DNA of 64,000 nucleotides, taken from positions 2,418,001 to 2,482,000 of the forward strand of contig CAXXGW010000009.1 of the NCBI GenBank assembly GCA_963666755.2, given 5' to 3'. The notes under the pieces are model-generated. The model searched no databases. It saw only the letters and a program-made list of their open reading frames with translations, and was not told where the DNA came from. The DNA comes from CAXXOK01 sp963666755. Lineage in GTDB: Bacteria > Bacillota > Clostridia > Christensenellales > Aristaeellaceae. Positions 7,761 to 15,312 of this stretch are shown piece after piece. Positions within the stretch are counted from its first letter, which is position 1. Every line of letters starts with the position of its first letter. The position numbers and the translations under genes are program-made.

Positions 7761-7871
7761 ATGGAAGATATCAAGCAGACGATTGAGGTAATGCTGGCGG
7801 AAATCAGCGATCCAAAGGCGCTAACCTACATATACCAGGTAGTCAAAGCCCTGTACCTGAAAGAAAAGTGA
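7761..7871 (+). CDS. 36-aa microprotein convergent with the repressor; candidate SOS-induced antirepressor
   Basis: Too short for usual gene calls. ATG at 7761 is preceded by GGAGGG (7750-7755); the protein is helical and ends TYIYQVVKALYLKEK. Its stop overlaps a terminator and the 3' end of the repressor gene. A 40-aa protein occupies the same place in prophage 2 and has a similar C-terminus (VKRIYNLVCRLFEKE). Both have an SOS box. A short repressor without a peptidase domain needs another route to induction, and a LexA-controlled binder of the repressor would provide it. The role is inferred. Confidence 0.6.
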   Translation: MEDIKQTIEVMLAEISDPKALTYIYQVVKALYLKEK

Positions 7872-7896
7872 GCCTGCTAAGCGGCTCACTTTTTTT
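7868..7896. terminator. Terminator between microprotein and repressor
   Basis: GTGAGCC and GGCTCAC form a 7-bp stem followed by a T-run. It overlaps the ends of the two convergent genes. Confidence 0.7.
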
Positions 7897-8263
7897 GTTC
7901 ATTTTCATCAGTTTCGCGCAGCACGCCTTCCATAAACATGCGCAGCTGCCGCCACTCATTCGGGCCTAGACGTGCAAACGTTCGAAATAGGCTTTTTGCG
8001 AACTCGTCATCGCTGGTCATGATATTGGTGAGGGCAGCGACATCAGCATCCACGGTCTGTGGTTGCATGTTACCTTTGCCATATTTTAACCATTCATAGG
8101 ATATACCATGTAACACAGAAATTAGCCGAAGAGTAGGTTCCGGCACTTCGACTTTACCGCTTTCGTATGCTGCAATCATTGGCCTAGTTGCTCCTATGGA
8201 TTGGGCAAACTCGGTTTGCGTCAAGCCAATAGCGTTCCTTGCTTTTTTTAGTCTTTCGTGCAA
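7886..8263 (-). CDS. XRE-family lysogeny repressor of prophage 1 (CI-like, short)
   Basis: 125 aa from GTG at 8263. Residues 1-60 form a Cro/CI helix-turn-helix (LKKARNAIGLTQTEFAQSIG, then TRPMIAAYESGKVEVP), followed by the usual ISYEWLKYGKGNM and a helical C-terminal part (TRFARLGPNEWRQL-type) suited to dimerisation. There is no S24/LexA-type peptidase domain, so RecA-stimulated self-cleavage is not expected. It is divergent from the early operon across an intergenic region with three related operator half-sites. Confidence 0.85.
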   Translation of the reverse strand: MHERLKKARNAIGLTQTEFAQSIGATRPMIAAYESGKVEVPEPTLRLISVLHGISYEWLKYGKGNMQPQTVDADVAALTNIMTSDDEFAKSLFRTFARLGPNEWRQLRMFMEGVLRETDENEQKK

Positions 8264-8299
8264 GCTCCCACCTCCTTCTAATAATTATAACAAATGTGA

Positions 8300-8371
8300 A
8301 TGTAGCTGTAAATACAGATTTCAGATATGAAGGTATTGACAGCTACATTTTCACGTGTATAATGTAGCTAC
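8300..8371. promoter_or_regulatory. Early rightward promoter and repressor operators of prophage 1
   Basis: TTGACA (8336-8341), 16 bp, TATAAT (8358-8363). Ten-base half-sites ATGTAGCTGT (8300-8309), its exact inverse ACAGCTACAT (8339-8348, overlapping the -35) and ATGTAGCTAC (8362-8371, overlapping the -10). Repressor bound at the last two would block the promoter. Confidence 0.75.
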
Positions 8372-8397
8372 AGATACATGAAAGGAGACTTTGCTGT

Positions 8398-8634
8398 ATG
8401 AACCCCATGAAGCCACGCTTACCGCGAGTTGCCAAGGAAATTACCGTGATCTATACGGAGGCTACGATCGGTACAGGGGTAACCCCTGATGACCCGTGCC
8501 GATTGGTGAAGCAGTACTGGAGCAAAGAGGGCGAGCTGATAGCTACGCGTGATTCTTGGGCGGAATCTCAGCGGCAGTATCAGTCAGAAGATCGATCTCA
8601 ATCGAACGAATCACGCCTTCAAGGAGCTTCTTGA
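8398..8634 (+). CDS. Small conserved phage early protein, first gene of the early operon
   Basis: 78 aa; ATG at 8398 with AAAGGAG upstream and about 28 bp after the predicted transcript start. It reads KEITVIYTEATIGTG, DPCRLVKQYWSKEGELIATRD, a pattern I know from small Clostridia-phage proteins next to the switch (ITVIET...GTG...DP.R.VTQYWS.DG.L). Function unknown; a Cro-like role is possible by position only. Its last 92 bp overlap the opposing DUF4145-like gene, and the C-terminal 20 residues are Ser/Gln-rich and unlike the core, as if the original end were replaced. Confidence 0.6.
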   Translation: MNPMKPRLPRVAKEITVIYTEATIGTGVTPDDPCRLVKQYWSKEGELIATRDSWAESQRQYQSEDRSQSNESRLQGAS

Positions 8635-9256
8635 GATCGCTAAGGTCAAGGTCTTCGTGCATCCTGACGTAATGTGTTTCATCGTTTCGAAGCCAAGCGC
8701 AGCGTTCAGCAAGCAATTGGACTTTAGCGCCGTCCACATACGCCTGTATGCACCTGCTTAATGGCATGGCGCTGATCTCATGCTCCTTGTCAGGATGTCT
8801 GCTGATTGCATAATCCTTAACAAGGAACTCCAGTGCTTTCCCGTAAGCCATGCCGCAAACCTCATTCAGTCCACCTTGCTCGGCGACATATGCTTGATTG
8901 TAGATGTCACAGAATCTGCTTGAAAGATGGAGGATGTCATCAGAAAAATCGCGTTTCTCAATTTCGATTGGGCCAATATCAACCAAAGTATATCTGAATA
9001 ATAGTTTGCCGTTGCTCGCAGTACCAATTCTCTCCTCGTTGTAGATGCATACGAATGGTTTGAAGCAGTTATCACATTGGAACAACACGACAAAACGTGG
9101 CTGTTCGCGACCATCGTTGTAACGACGTGATGCAAAGATGTTCGCACCTATCGCATGTTTACATCTTGGGCACTTGGTAGGCCTTGGGATTGATATAGGA
9201 TTCGCAGACCCAAATGGTGATGATTCCATTTTGTAAATGACTGTATCCATATGCAT
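8543..9256 (-). CDS. DUF4145-like protein with zinc ribbon, reversed inside the early region
   Basis: 237 aa. N-terminal zinc ribbon (CPRCKHAIG...CDNCFKPF) then a helical domain with GLNEVCGMAYGKALEFLVKDYAI and AWLRNDETHYVR, which fits DUF4145. DUF4145 occurs alone or with restriction-modification and defence proteins; its activity is not firmly known to me. It runs against the early operon and overlaps the 3' end of the preceding gene, so it is probably an inserted cargo gene expressed in the lysogen. It could also produce antisense RNA to the first early gene. Confidence 0.6.
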   Translation of the reverse strand: MHMDTVIYKMESSPFGSANPISIPRPTKCPRCKHAIGANIFASRRYNDGREQPRFVVLFQCDNCFKPFVCIYNEERIGTASNGKLLFRYTLVDIGPIEIEKRDFSDDILHLSSRFCDIYNQAYVAEQGGLNEVCGMAYGKALEFLVKDYAISRHPDKEHEISAMPLSRCIQAYVDGAKVQLLAERCAWLRNDETHYVRMHEDLDLSDLKKLLEGVIRSIEIDLLTDTAAEIPPKNHA

Positions 9257-9326
9257 TGCTGCTCACTTTCATTCCATTTACAGGAAGTCTATCACAAAAT
9301 ATGCATTTCATCAACGGAGGTACCCT

Positions 9327-9485
9327 ATGCAAACCACCCCCACCACCCCGCCGGAGGACGAGCAGCAGCGCCTAAAGACCGAGGAACAGCGCAAAGTGGA
9401 CGAGCTCTTTGCACAGATGACCCCCGCCCAACGCCTGAACACCCTGGCATGGATGATGGGGCTGCTGGCTGCGAAGGCCCAATAA
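9327..9485 (+). CDS. Small early protein
   Basis: 52 aa from ATG at 9327 with CGGAGG upstream; an in-frame upstream start at 9237 lacks a ribosome site. Sequence is Pro/Thr-rich then helical (VDELFAQMTPAQRLNTLAWMM). A 48-aa gene of similar helical type sits at the matching place in prophage 2 (45998). Function unknown. Confidence 0.6.
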   Translation: MQTTPTTPPEDEQQRLKTEEQRKVDELFAQMTPAQRLNTLAWMMGLLAAKAQ

Positions 9486-9527
9486 ACACCCGCAATGAAC
9501 AGCGTATCGCTTGAAGGAGGAACAACC

Positions 9528-9797
9528 GTGAACCAAACCCTTCCCCCCACCCTGGACGAGCTGGCCGCCCTGCCCCGCGAGTATCTGAAAACCCGCGAAG
9601 TGGCCGCCGTGCTGGGCGTGACCCTGTATGCCCCGGTGATCATGGCCCGGCACAAACAGTTCCCCTTCGACGTGCCCTTCAGCGGCAACCGGCCCAAGTT
9701 TCCCAAGCGTAAGTTTTTGGAGTACATGGGCTGGAAGCCGCAGGCCGGAGGCGAGGTGCCCGAGCATTACGCGCCCCCTTTCACGCCTGACCCCTGA
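9528..9797 (+). CDS. Small early DNA-binding-type protein, shared by both prophages
   Basis: 89 aa from GTG at 9528, preceded by AAGGAGG; the ATG at 9495 is less well placed. ALPREYLKTREVAAVLGV looks like a short helix-turn-helix, followed by FPFDVPFSGNRPKFPKRKF. The protein at 46407 in prophage 2 is clearly homologous (ALPREWLKTSEVASLLG, FPFHVPFSGNRPKFPKR). The resemblance to excisionase-type HTH proteins is modest; a regulatory role is inferred. Confidence 0.65.
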   Translation: MNQTLPPTLDELAALPREYLKTREVAAVLGVTLYAPVIMARHKQFPFDVPFSGNRPKFPKRKFLEYMGWKPQAGGEVPEHYAPPFTPDP

Positions 9798-9834
9798 CCT
9801 ATTCTGAGGATACCAGAACCGGAGGCGCAGCACT

Positions 9835-10290
9835 TTGTCAGAATTCACGAATACGGAACTGAAAAAAGCCCGGGAAGCGCTAAAAATGCCCCGCTGGAAG
9901 CTCGCGGCCGCCATCAGCGTAAGCGAAAGCACGCTGGAACGGTGGGAGAACGGCGAAACCCTGCCCCACCCCGACGAGGTGGATCACATTGCCGACGCGC
10001 TGGGTGATCCGCTGATCTGGCACCGGTGGATGCTCAGTAACTACGATAGTTACCGCCGCCGCTACATCGGCTCGGATGATTATACCCTGCCGGTGATGGC
10101 CATGAAGCTGCGCCATGAGATGGACGATGTGCGCGCCTTACAGGATGCGCTGGAGCGCGACGCGGTGGACGGGCGTGTGGATGACCGGCAGCTGCTGGGG
10201 CGGTCGGTTACAGAGCTCAAGCAAATGATCCAGGCAGGCAGCGAACTATTGCAGCGCCTGACCATGCAGCTCAAGGAGGGCGGCTCATGA
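9835..10290 (+). CDS. XRE-family HTH early protein
   Basis: 151 aa from TTG at 9835 with CGGAGG upstream. Helix-turn-helix at residues 8-60 (KKAREALKMPRWKLAAAISV, STLERWENGETLPHPDEV), then ALGDPLIWHRWMLSNYDSYRR and a C-terminal helical part. It probably controls early genes. Its stop overlaps the next start by 4 nt. Confidence 0.75.
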   Translation: MSEFTNTELKKAREALKMPRWKLAAAISVSESTLERWENGETLPHPDEVDHIADALGDPLIWHRWMLSNYDSYRRRYIGSDDYTLPVMAMKLRHEMDDVRALQDALERDAVDGRVDDRQLLGRSVTELKQMIQAGSELLQRLTMQLKEGGS

Positions 10291-10583
10291 AACCCGAGTA
10301 TCTTCGAACCGCCGACGTTGCGGAGGAATTGCGCCTGAGCCTGAGCAAGGCGCGGCAACTGATGAAGGACGAAATGACCTGTCTTGCCATCGGCAGCGGG
10401 CCGAACCGAACCCGTGTAGTGGAGCGCGCGGAGCTGGAACGCTGGAAAGCGCAAAGGCTTGAACCCCCTCAGTCGGTTGTCGCCGTCACCAACCAGGCAA
10501 AGCCGAAGAAGACTGTAAAAACCCCCAGCTTTCTGCCGCCCGATATTCCGTTGGACAAGCGCGGCTGGCCGTTACCCCCGTGA
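10287..10583 (+). CDS. Excisionase/MerR-like helix-turn-helix protein
   Basis: 98 aa. YLRTADVAEELRLSLSKARQ followed by RVVERAELERWKAQR is the winged-helix pattern of excisionase-like DNA-binding proteins. The C-terminal 40 residues are basic and Pro-rich. ATGA overlap with the preceding XRE gene. Could be Xis for prophage 1, though it is about 6.5 kb from int. Confidence 0.6.
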   Translation: MKPEYLRTADVAEELRLSLSKARQLMKDEMTCLAIGSGPNRTRVVERAELERWKAQRLEPPQSVVAVTNQAKPKKTVKTPSFLPPDIPLDKRGWPLPP

Positions 10584-10665
10584 AGCCTGGCCTGGCAGAA
10601 AGCCATGGAAGAACGCCGCCGCGCTAAGGCAGAGTAGCCGTACGTCCGAAAAAGGAGGAACCCCC

Positions 10666-11034
10666 ATGCAGGAACCCTGTGCCTCCACGTTTCGCCCTAT
10701 GCCGCCGACAGGCAACCCCGCGCCGCTGGCTGTGGATCAATTTCAAGCCCGCTACTGGCGTGCCTTCGGGAAACGTCCCTTTCCGCTGCTGCCGCTGACT
10801 CTGGCCGATGGCGAGTCGCTGGCAGAGCAGAAGCTGAGCAACAACCTTACAGCGCTGGCGGCGCACCTGAAACACACCGAGCAGGCGCTGCACACGGAGC
10901 AGGAACACCTGCGACAGTTGGAAACCGGCTTTCACACGCACCTGCGGCGTCTGGAATGGCTGCTCTGCCTTGCGTTTGCCCTGCTGTGCCTGCTGATGAT
11001 CGCCATTGGGTTGCTATGGAGGCAGATGCCGTGA
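10666..11034 (+). CDS. Small membrane-anchored early protein
   Basis: 122 aa; AAGGAGG before ATG at 10666. A Pro-rich start, a coiled-coil-like stretch (HLKHTEQALHTEQEHLRQLE) and one C-terminal membrane helix (LLCLAFALLCLLMIAIGLLW) give a tail-anchored topology. Function unknown. The start of the next gene overlaps its stop. Confidence 0.55.
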   Translation: MQEPCASTFRPMPPTGNPAPLAVDQFQARYWRAFGKRPFPLLPLTLADGESLAEQKLSNNLTALAAHLKHTEQALHTEQEHLRQLETGFHTHLRRLEWLLCLAFALLCLLMIAIGLLWRQMP

Positions 11035-11246
11035 CGAACGAACACAACCCCGCCCCCAACCTGCCGGAAGTCCTGACCGGCGAAACCGTCCAAGCGGAGG
11101 ACACACCGGAGCCCAGCCTATGCGGCACCTGCATCCACCAGCCCTACTGTGCCTGCCGGGGCAAAACCGGTTATTGCGGCAACTACATCCACATGGCAAC
11201 GCGTGTGCTCGGCGGGCGGTTCGACCCGCTCAGGTTCAATACCTGA
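11031..11246 (+). CDS. Small Cys-rich early protein
   Basis: 71 aa from GTG at 11031, placed 8 bp after GGAGG. The core CGTCIHQPYCACRGKTGYC is a compact zinc-knuckle-like motif. Function unknown. Confidence 0.5.
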   Translation: MTNEHNPAPNLPEVLTGETVQAEDTPEPSLCGTCIHQPYCACRGKTGYCGNYIHMATRVLGGRFDPLRFNT

Positions 11247-11558
11247 CGTTGCCACCATGGCCGCGGGGCTTGCCCTGCGGCTGGAATTAGAACTGTAAAT
11301 ACGCCTCCGGGCGGGAAGGGAGCAGGATGGATATGCAGCGCACAAGACGCCATACCAGTGCCACAGGCACCTAACCCAAAAAGCGGATCACCCCCGACAT
11401 AGCAAAGCAGAAAGGCTCATGGGCGAAGGATGTGCCAAACCAGCGCCCCGCCCGCCGTGGATGCACGGCGGGCATGAGCGGGCGGGCTAGAGCCATATCG
11501 AGGGCAAACCTCGCCGCCCGACAACCTGATCCCTGTGACGATTGAAAGGAGCATCCCC
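11247..11558. other. Non-coding early spacer with a strong hairpin
   Basis: No convincing gene; only very short frames. It contains a perfect 9-bp inverted repeat (GCCCGCCGT, 6-nt loop, ACGGCGGGC) at 11450-11473 without a T-run, which could be an RNA structure or a processing site. Confidence 0.4.
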
Positions 11559-11945
11559 ATGGCACTCAAAGCGATCGACAGTCTGGATACCCTGATGGGC
11601 GGCGCCGCGCGCGAACGGTTCCGCGACGCCTGGAATCAGGCTCTGAAAAACGCCATTGACCCCAACACCAACCCGAAGTTTAAGCGCACGATCAGCATCA
11701 CCCTGACGGTCACGCCGGATGCGGATCGCAAAACCATTGACATGACCTGCGATGTCAAAGCCCGGCTTGCCGCCCCCGCAACCCTCAGCAAAACCTGCAT
11801 GCTGGAGCGCGACACCAAGGGCAATGTGGCCGCGTTTGAAAGCGCCGACCAGCTGCCCGGGCAGATGGATCTGGAGGATGCAGCACCGCCTGCCGAAACC
11901 ACTGGTGACGAGGCAAACGTGGTTCGCTTCAAGGCGGCCAAATGA
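11559..11945 (+). CDS. Phage early protein of the so-called replication terminator family
   Basis: 128 aa from ATG at 11559 with AAAGGAG upstream. ARERFRDAWNQALKNAIDPN, then TISITLTVTPDADRKTIDMT and VKARLAAP resemble small Firmicutes phage proteins usually labelled replication terminator protein; that label is not backed by function as far as I know. It overlaps the next gene frame by 4 nt and they travel together in related phages. Confidence 0.55.
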   Translation: MALKAIDSLDTLMGGAARERFRDAWNQALKNAIDPNTNPKFKRTISITLTVTPDADRKTIDMTCDVKARLAAPATLSKTCMLERDTKGNVAAFESADQLPGQMDLEDAAPPAETTGDEANVVRFKAAK

Positions 11946-11962
11946 ACAAAGGAGGCACCCCC

Positions 11963-12760
11963 ATGGAAAACAGCAGCACTCCCCTGCGCACGCCCGAACC
12001 CCTGATGGATGCGGACGCGATGCGCTTCCTCTACGACATGGGCTGCAAGAGCCGCGCCTATAGCGTGCAGGAGATTAACGGGGCAACCTACGTAAACACC
12101 CCGCGGGATAATCCCCTGACGTGCATCCCGCACTATGAGAAACCCTACCCCGAGGAGTTTGGCGGCATCTACACGCTGTCCGGGCTGGTGGAATACCTGA
12201 AAAACGATGTGGACGGGCACTTCACCCGCGACGCAATGCTGCAGGTGGTGGTGGCCAACTATGACCGCGTAGAAGTCTGGACTCCGGTGCACGGCGAGGC
12301 TCGCCGCCGCAACGCCCTTGCGGTGTGCACGTTTGAACGCCCGCAGATCAGCCTGAACCAGTACATGGATCAGGAGCGCTTCTCCGTGATGGTGCAGACG
12401 CACTTTGACGAAGGCGAGAACCGCGCCAATGTGCTGAAAATCTCCGGCAACCTGCGCATGGAAGCCGAGGCGAACCTTGCCGACGACGGCGTGACCCAAT
12501 GCGTCACGGTCAAGAACGGCATCACCCGCATGAACGATGTACAGATCATCAACCCTGTGCAGCTGGCGCCGCACCGCATCTTCCCGGAAATTGAGCAGCC
12601 GGGCAGCCCCTTCATCCTGCGCGTACGCAAGGGCAGCGAAACGGCAGAGATTGCCCTGTTTGAAGCGGACAGCGCGTCCTGGAAGGTCGAAGCGGTGCAC
12701 ATGATCGGTAACTGGCTGCGCGCACAGCTTGCGGACGTGCCGGTTGTTGTGATCGCCTGA
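11963..12760 (+). CDS. Conserved phage early protein of unknown function
   Basis: 265 aa from ATG at 11963 (GGAGG 8 bp upstream); an ATG at 11942 overlaps the previous stop but lies before the ribosome site. Mixed alpha/beta, soluble. Motifs such as YTLSGLVEYLKND, RVEVWTPVHGE, FSVMVQTHFDE, RANVLKISGNL, QCVTVKNGI and LAPHRIFPEIEQP recur in Clostridia phages next to the preceding family. It may be DUF2303-related. No catalytic motif seen. Confidence 0.5.
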   Translation: MENSSTPLRTPEPLMDADAMRFLYDMGCKSRAYSVQEINGATYVNTPRDNPLTCIPHYEKPYPEEFGGIYTLSGLVEYLKNDVDGHFTRDAMLQVVVANYDRVEVWTPVHGEARRRNALAVCTFERPQISLNQYMDQERFSVMVQTHFDEGENRANVLKISGNLRMEAEANLADDGVTQCVTVKNGITRMNDVQIINPVQLAPHRIFPEIEQPGSPFILRVRKGSETAEIALFEADSASWKVEAVHMIGNWLRAQLADVPVVVIA

Positions 12761-12791
12761 CCCAAACCCTGCGGGGCTGTGCCCCGCGCCT

Positions 12792-12862
12792 GCGGTGGTT
12801 GCGCAACGGCAGCGCATGGGCTTGCTGACCCCAGCATGCGGGTTCGAATCCCGCCCACCGCA
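12792..12862 (+). tRNA. tRNA-like gene with GCU anticodon and short variable loop
   Basis: A full cloverleaf can be drawn: acceptor GCGGTGG/CCACCGC (7 bp), D-arm GCGC-AACGGCA-GCGC with the GG pair, anticodon arm TGGGC-TTGCTGA-CCCCA (anticodon GCU at 12824-12826), variable loop of 4 nt, T-arm GCGGG-TTCGAAT-CCCGC, discriminator A. CCA is not encoded. The anticodon stem has a C-C mismatch next to the loop. Serine tRNAs have a long variable arm, so this one has a serine anticodon on a class I body. It lies between two early genes on the coding strand. Confidence 0.6.
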
Positions 12863-12914
12863 CCCAACCCCCACCCAGCGCCACACACAAGCCAAAGAAA
12901 GGGGCGAACCAACC

Positions 12915-13985
12915 ATGGATCATCCACCCGCAGGTGCCGCCGTGCCCACAAACGGCGCTCCTCCCTCCCCTGCACGCCACACGCCGCCCGGCAGCGTCCA
13001 CTTTGACGAAATCCCGTTACAGGATATGCCGACCAGCATACGCGTATGCGAGCAGCAAATCCGCGTAAACGGCTGGATGCTGGGCGGCATGCTGCAAAGC
13101 GTCAAGGCTCGCCTACCACATGGGCAGTTCATGCCCTGGGTGCAGGCGCACACCGACCTGAGCCAGACCACCGCCAATGAGTTGATGAGCCTGTATGAAG
13201 GCGTGCGGCAAACCCCCTTCCTGGGGGAGCTGAACCAGTCGGCCGCAATCGCCCTGCTGGCGCTGGAACCGGCCCAGCGGGAGCAGTTCGCTGCCGACCA
13301 CGATGTGCGTCACATGAGCGTGCGTACCCTGAAAGCGAAAATCGAAGCCGGGATGGCCGCCAATGCAGCGCGGGGCAACCGGTTGGCCGCCCTGACCCAG
13401 GCATTGCAGCAGGCTGAACAGGATCGGCAAACCGCGGTGGAAGCCAAAGCCGCGGAAGCCCGGCACGCGCAGGAGGAGGCCCGGCAGGCAAGGACGGAAG
13501 CCGAACACACCGGAGCGCTGTATGAAGCACTTTTGAGCCGCCATAACGATGCCCAGGCACGGATCAGCTCGCTGGAACAGGCGCTCGCGGAAGAACCGGT
13601 CGCCACGCTTACACCGGTGGAGGTAGAAAAGATCGTCGAGGTTGCACCGCCGGATTATGCGGCGCTGAAGGATGAACTCCGCGAGGCTACCGCCTATGCC
13701 GAGCGGATGGAACAAAAAGCGCGCGATGCACAGGCGGAACTGATCCACCGCACTCCCACGGACAACGGAGACGGCGGGATGAATGATCTACGCCACGCGA
13801 CGATGCAGTTTCTGGCCAAAGCCGCGCTGACCGCGGGGCGCGGCACGGACCTGCAGCTGATGCCCGCGAAGGATCGGGAGGTCTTGCGCCTTTGCATCAA
13901 CGCGGTGGATGACTGGTGCCGGGAGGCACGCGCCGTGCTGGATGGCGCCGCAGCGGTTTTGCCCGGTTATGCACAGGTGGAATAG
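12915..13985 (+). CDS. DUF3102-type protein with long coiled coil
   Basis: 356 aa from ATG at 12915 (GAAAGGGG upstream). Residues 35-150 fit DUF3102: RVNGWMLGGMLQSVKARLPH, GQFMPWVQAHTDLSQTTANE, SAAIALLALEPAQREQF, typical of phage and plasmid proteins thought to bind DNA. Residues 155-260 form an Ala/Gln/Glu-rich coiled coil. Exact job unknown. It starts about 50 bp after the tRNA-like gene. Confidence 0.7.
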   Translation: MDHPPAGAAVPTNGAPPSPARHTPPGSVHFDEIPLQDMPTSIRVCEQQIRVNGWMLGGMLQSVKARLPHGQFMPWVQAHTDLSQTTANELMSLYEGVRQTPFLGELNQSAAIALLALEPAQREQFAADHDVRHMSVRTLKAKIEAGMAANAARGNRLAALTQALQQAEQDRQTAVEAKAAEARHAQEEARQARTEAEHTGALYEALLSRHNDAQARISSLEQALAEEPVATLTPVEVEKIVEVAPPDYAALKDELREATAYAERMEQKARDAQAELIHRTPTDNGDGGMNDLRHATMQFLAKAALTAGRGTDLQLMPAKDREVLRLCINAVDDWCREARAVLDGAAAVLPGYAQVE

Positions 13986-13996
13986 GAGGGTTGACC

Positions 13997-14500
13997 ATGG
14001 AAGATCACAACACCCCGGAACCTCGCGACGCCTTAATGCAGGAAGCCCTGCCGCTGCCTGCGCGGAGTGCGGGCAGCGGTACCCCGCTCACAATGGAAGC
14101 CGCATTGCAGTTGGGCGCGGAGAACCAGCGCACCCTGCAAATGCAACTATTGGAATTCGGCAAAATGCTGCTGGTGCTGGACGACCAAAACCGAAGGCTG
14201 AAAGAACTGGTAGAGAACCGCCTGACCGTGAACGCCGCGCAGGCGCAGGCGCTGAGCCGCGCCATAGCCGCGCGTGCGACTGCCCTCTGCACCCAAAACA
14301 GCCTTGACTACCGCCGCTATGGGCGGCGTTACCGCGAGGCCATTACCCGGGATGTGCGCAAGGTGTTTGCCGTAACCGCCCTTGCCGATCTGCCATTGGT
14401 ACGGGAAGCCGACGCCCACCTGCTGGTATCCGGTTGGGAAAGCTACAAGCTGGCGCGGGAACTGCGTGCCAAAGCAGGCGGGGGTGGCGCGCATGCTTGA
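13997..14500 (+). CDS. ORF6C-like phage protein
   Basis: 167 aa from ATG at 13997 (AGGAGGG upstream). A helical middle (LLEFGKMLLVLDDQNRRLKE) precedes a C-terminal segment (YRRYGRRYREAITRDVRKVF, then LADLPLVREADAHLLVSGWE) that resembles the ORF6C domain of phage antirepressor-type proteins. Its end overlaps the next start. Confidence 0.5.
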   Translation: MEDHNTPEPRDALMQEALPLPARSAGSGTPLTMEAALQLGAENQRTLQMQLLEFGKMLLVLDDQNRRLKELVENRLTVNAAQAQALSRAIAARATALCTQNSLDYRRYGRRYREAITRDVRKVFAVTALADLPLVREADAHLLVSGWESYKLARELRAKAGGGGAHA

Positions 14501-14816
14501 GTTCCAAAGGGAGCGCACGCTGCGCGCGTTGCGCAGGCTGGATGCGGAAGCCTCGGACAGTGCGGCATCGGCCGCGCTGTCCGAGGCCGTGCAGCTGGTC
14601 GAAGCCCTGGGCTTCGCGCTGGATGAAGCCCTGACCGACCTTCGCTACATGGGCGGCTGCCCAAGCTGCCTGCACAACCGCGCGCAGGATCGGCACGCCG
14701 AGCTGGCCGTATGCGGCAAGCGCCTGTTCTTCCCCCTGAAGGGGTGCTACGCATGGCGCGGGGACAAGGCGGCCGCGGATATGCAACCCACCGGCGAAGG
14801 AGGCGACAGGCTTTGA
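14493..14816 (+). CDS. Small early protein of unknown function
   Basis: 107 aa, starting inside the previous gene (ATG at 14493). Helical, with CPSCLHNRAQDRHAELAVCG near the C-terminus, a possible metal site. No known family recognised. Confidence 0.45.
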   Translation: MLEFQRERTLRALRRLDAEASDSAASAALSEAVQLVEALGFALDEALTDLRYMGGCPSCLHNRAQDRHAELAVCGKRLFFPLKGCYAWRGDKAAADMQPTGEGGDRL

Positions 14817-15307
14817 TTCGGAAAGGCGCCAGACTGATCGTCTGGGATTCGACCCTTGAGGATATGTACACGGCCATTGCCGAGCAGGACGAACCGGACG
14901 AGCTGAACCGCCACCCGCTGGTGCGCATTTGCAGCGTGATCCTGTACCCGATCCAGCATGCGGCGATGTTCCCGGATCAGGCAAGCAACCATGCCCCGCT
15001 GCCGGAGGGAACCGTGTGCCGTTTGAAGATGATCTGCCCCGGCTGGTTATGCTTTAACACCGCATACGGCCCCTCGCTGGAAGCGGCGCGCACGCAGCTG
15101 GAAGAAAGCCTGCGAGGCTATGAGGGCCGCCCCGGCAGACGTATGGAAGCCGCTGCACGGGAGAGCCTGCAAATGCTCCGGCAGCATCGCCGCGGGCTGT
15201 ACCCGCCGCGCTCCGTGATGGGCCGCGATGCGCCCTACACCCTGCCTGCGACCCGAAACTCCGAGCCCTGCCCCACGCGGGAGGCCGCCGGCGCGGAAAC
15301 ACGGTGA
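14813..15307 (+). CDS. Early protein of unknown function
   Basis: 164 aa from TTG at 14813, 9 bp after GGAGG and overlapping the previous stop. The middle (HPLVRICSVILYPIQHAAMF, MICPGWLCFNTAYGPSLEAA) is the most ordered part; the C-terminus is basic. No recognised domain. Confidence 0.45.
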   Translation: MIRKGARLIVWDSTLEDMYTAIAEQDEPDELNRHPLVRICSVILYPIQHAAMFPDQASNHAPLPEGTVCRLKMICPGWLCFNTAYGPSLEAARTQLEESLRGYEGRPGRRMEAAARESLQMLRQHRRGLYPPRSVMGRDAPYTLPATRNSEPCPTREAAGAETR

Positions 15308-15312
15308 CGCCT

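Noticed and set aside
11636..12916. 426-aa open frame on the minus strand
   Set aside because: Runs through the tRNA-like gene and two plus-strand genes that have good ribosome sites and family resemblance.
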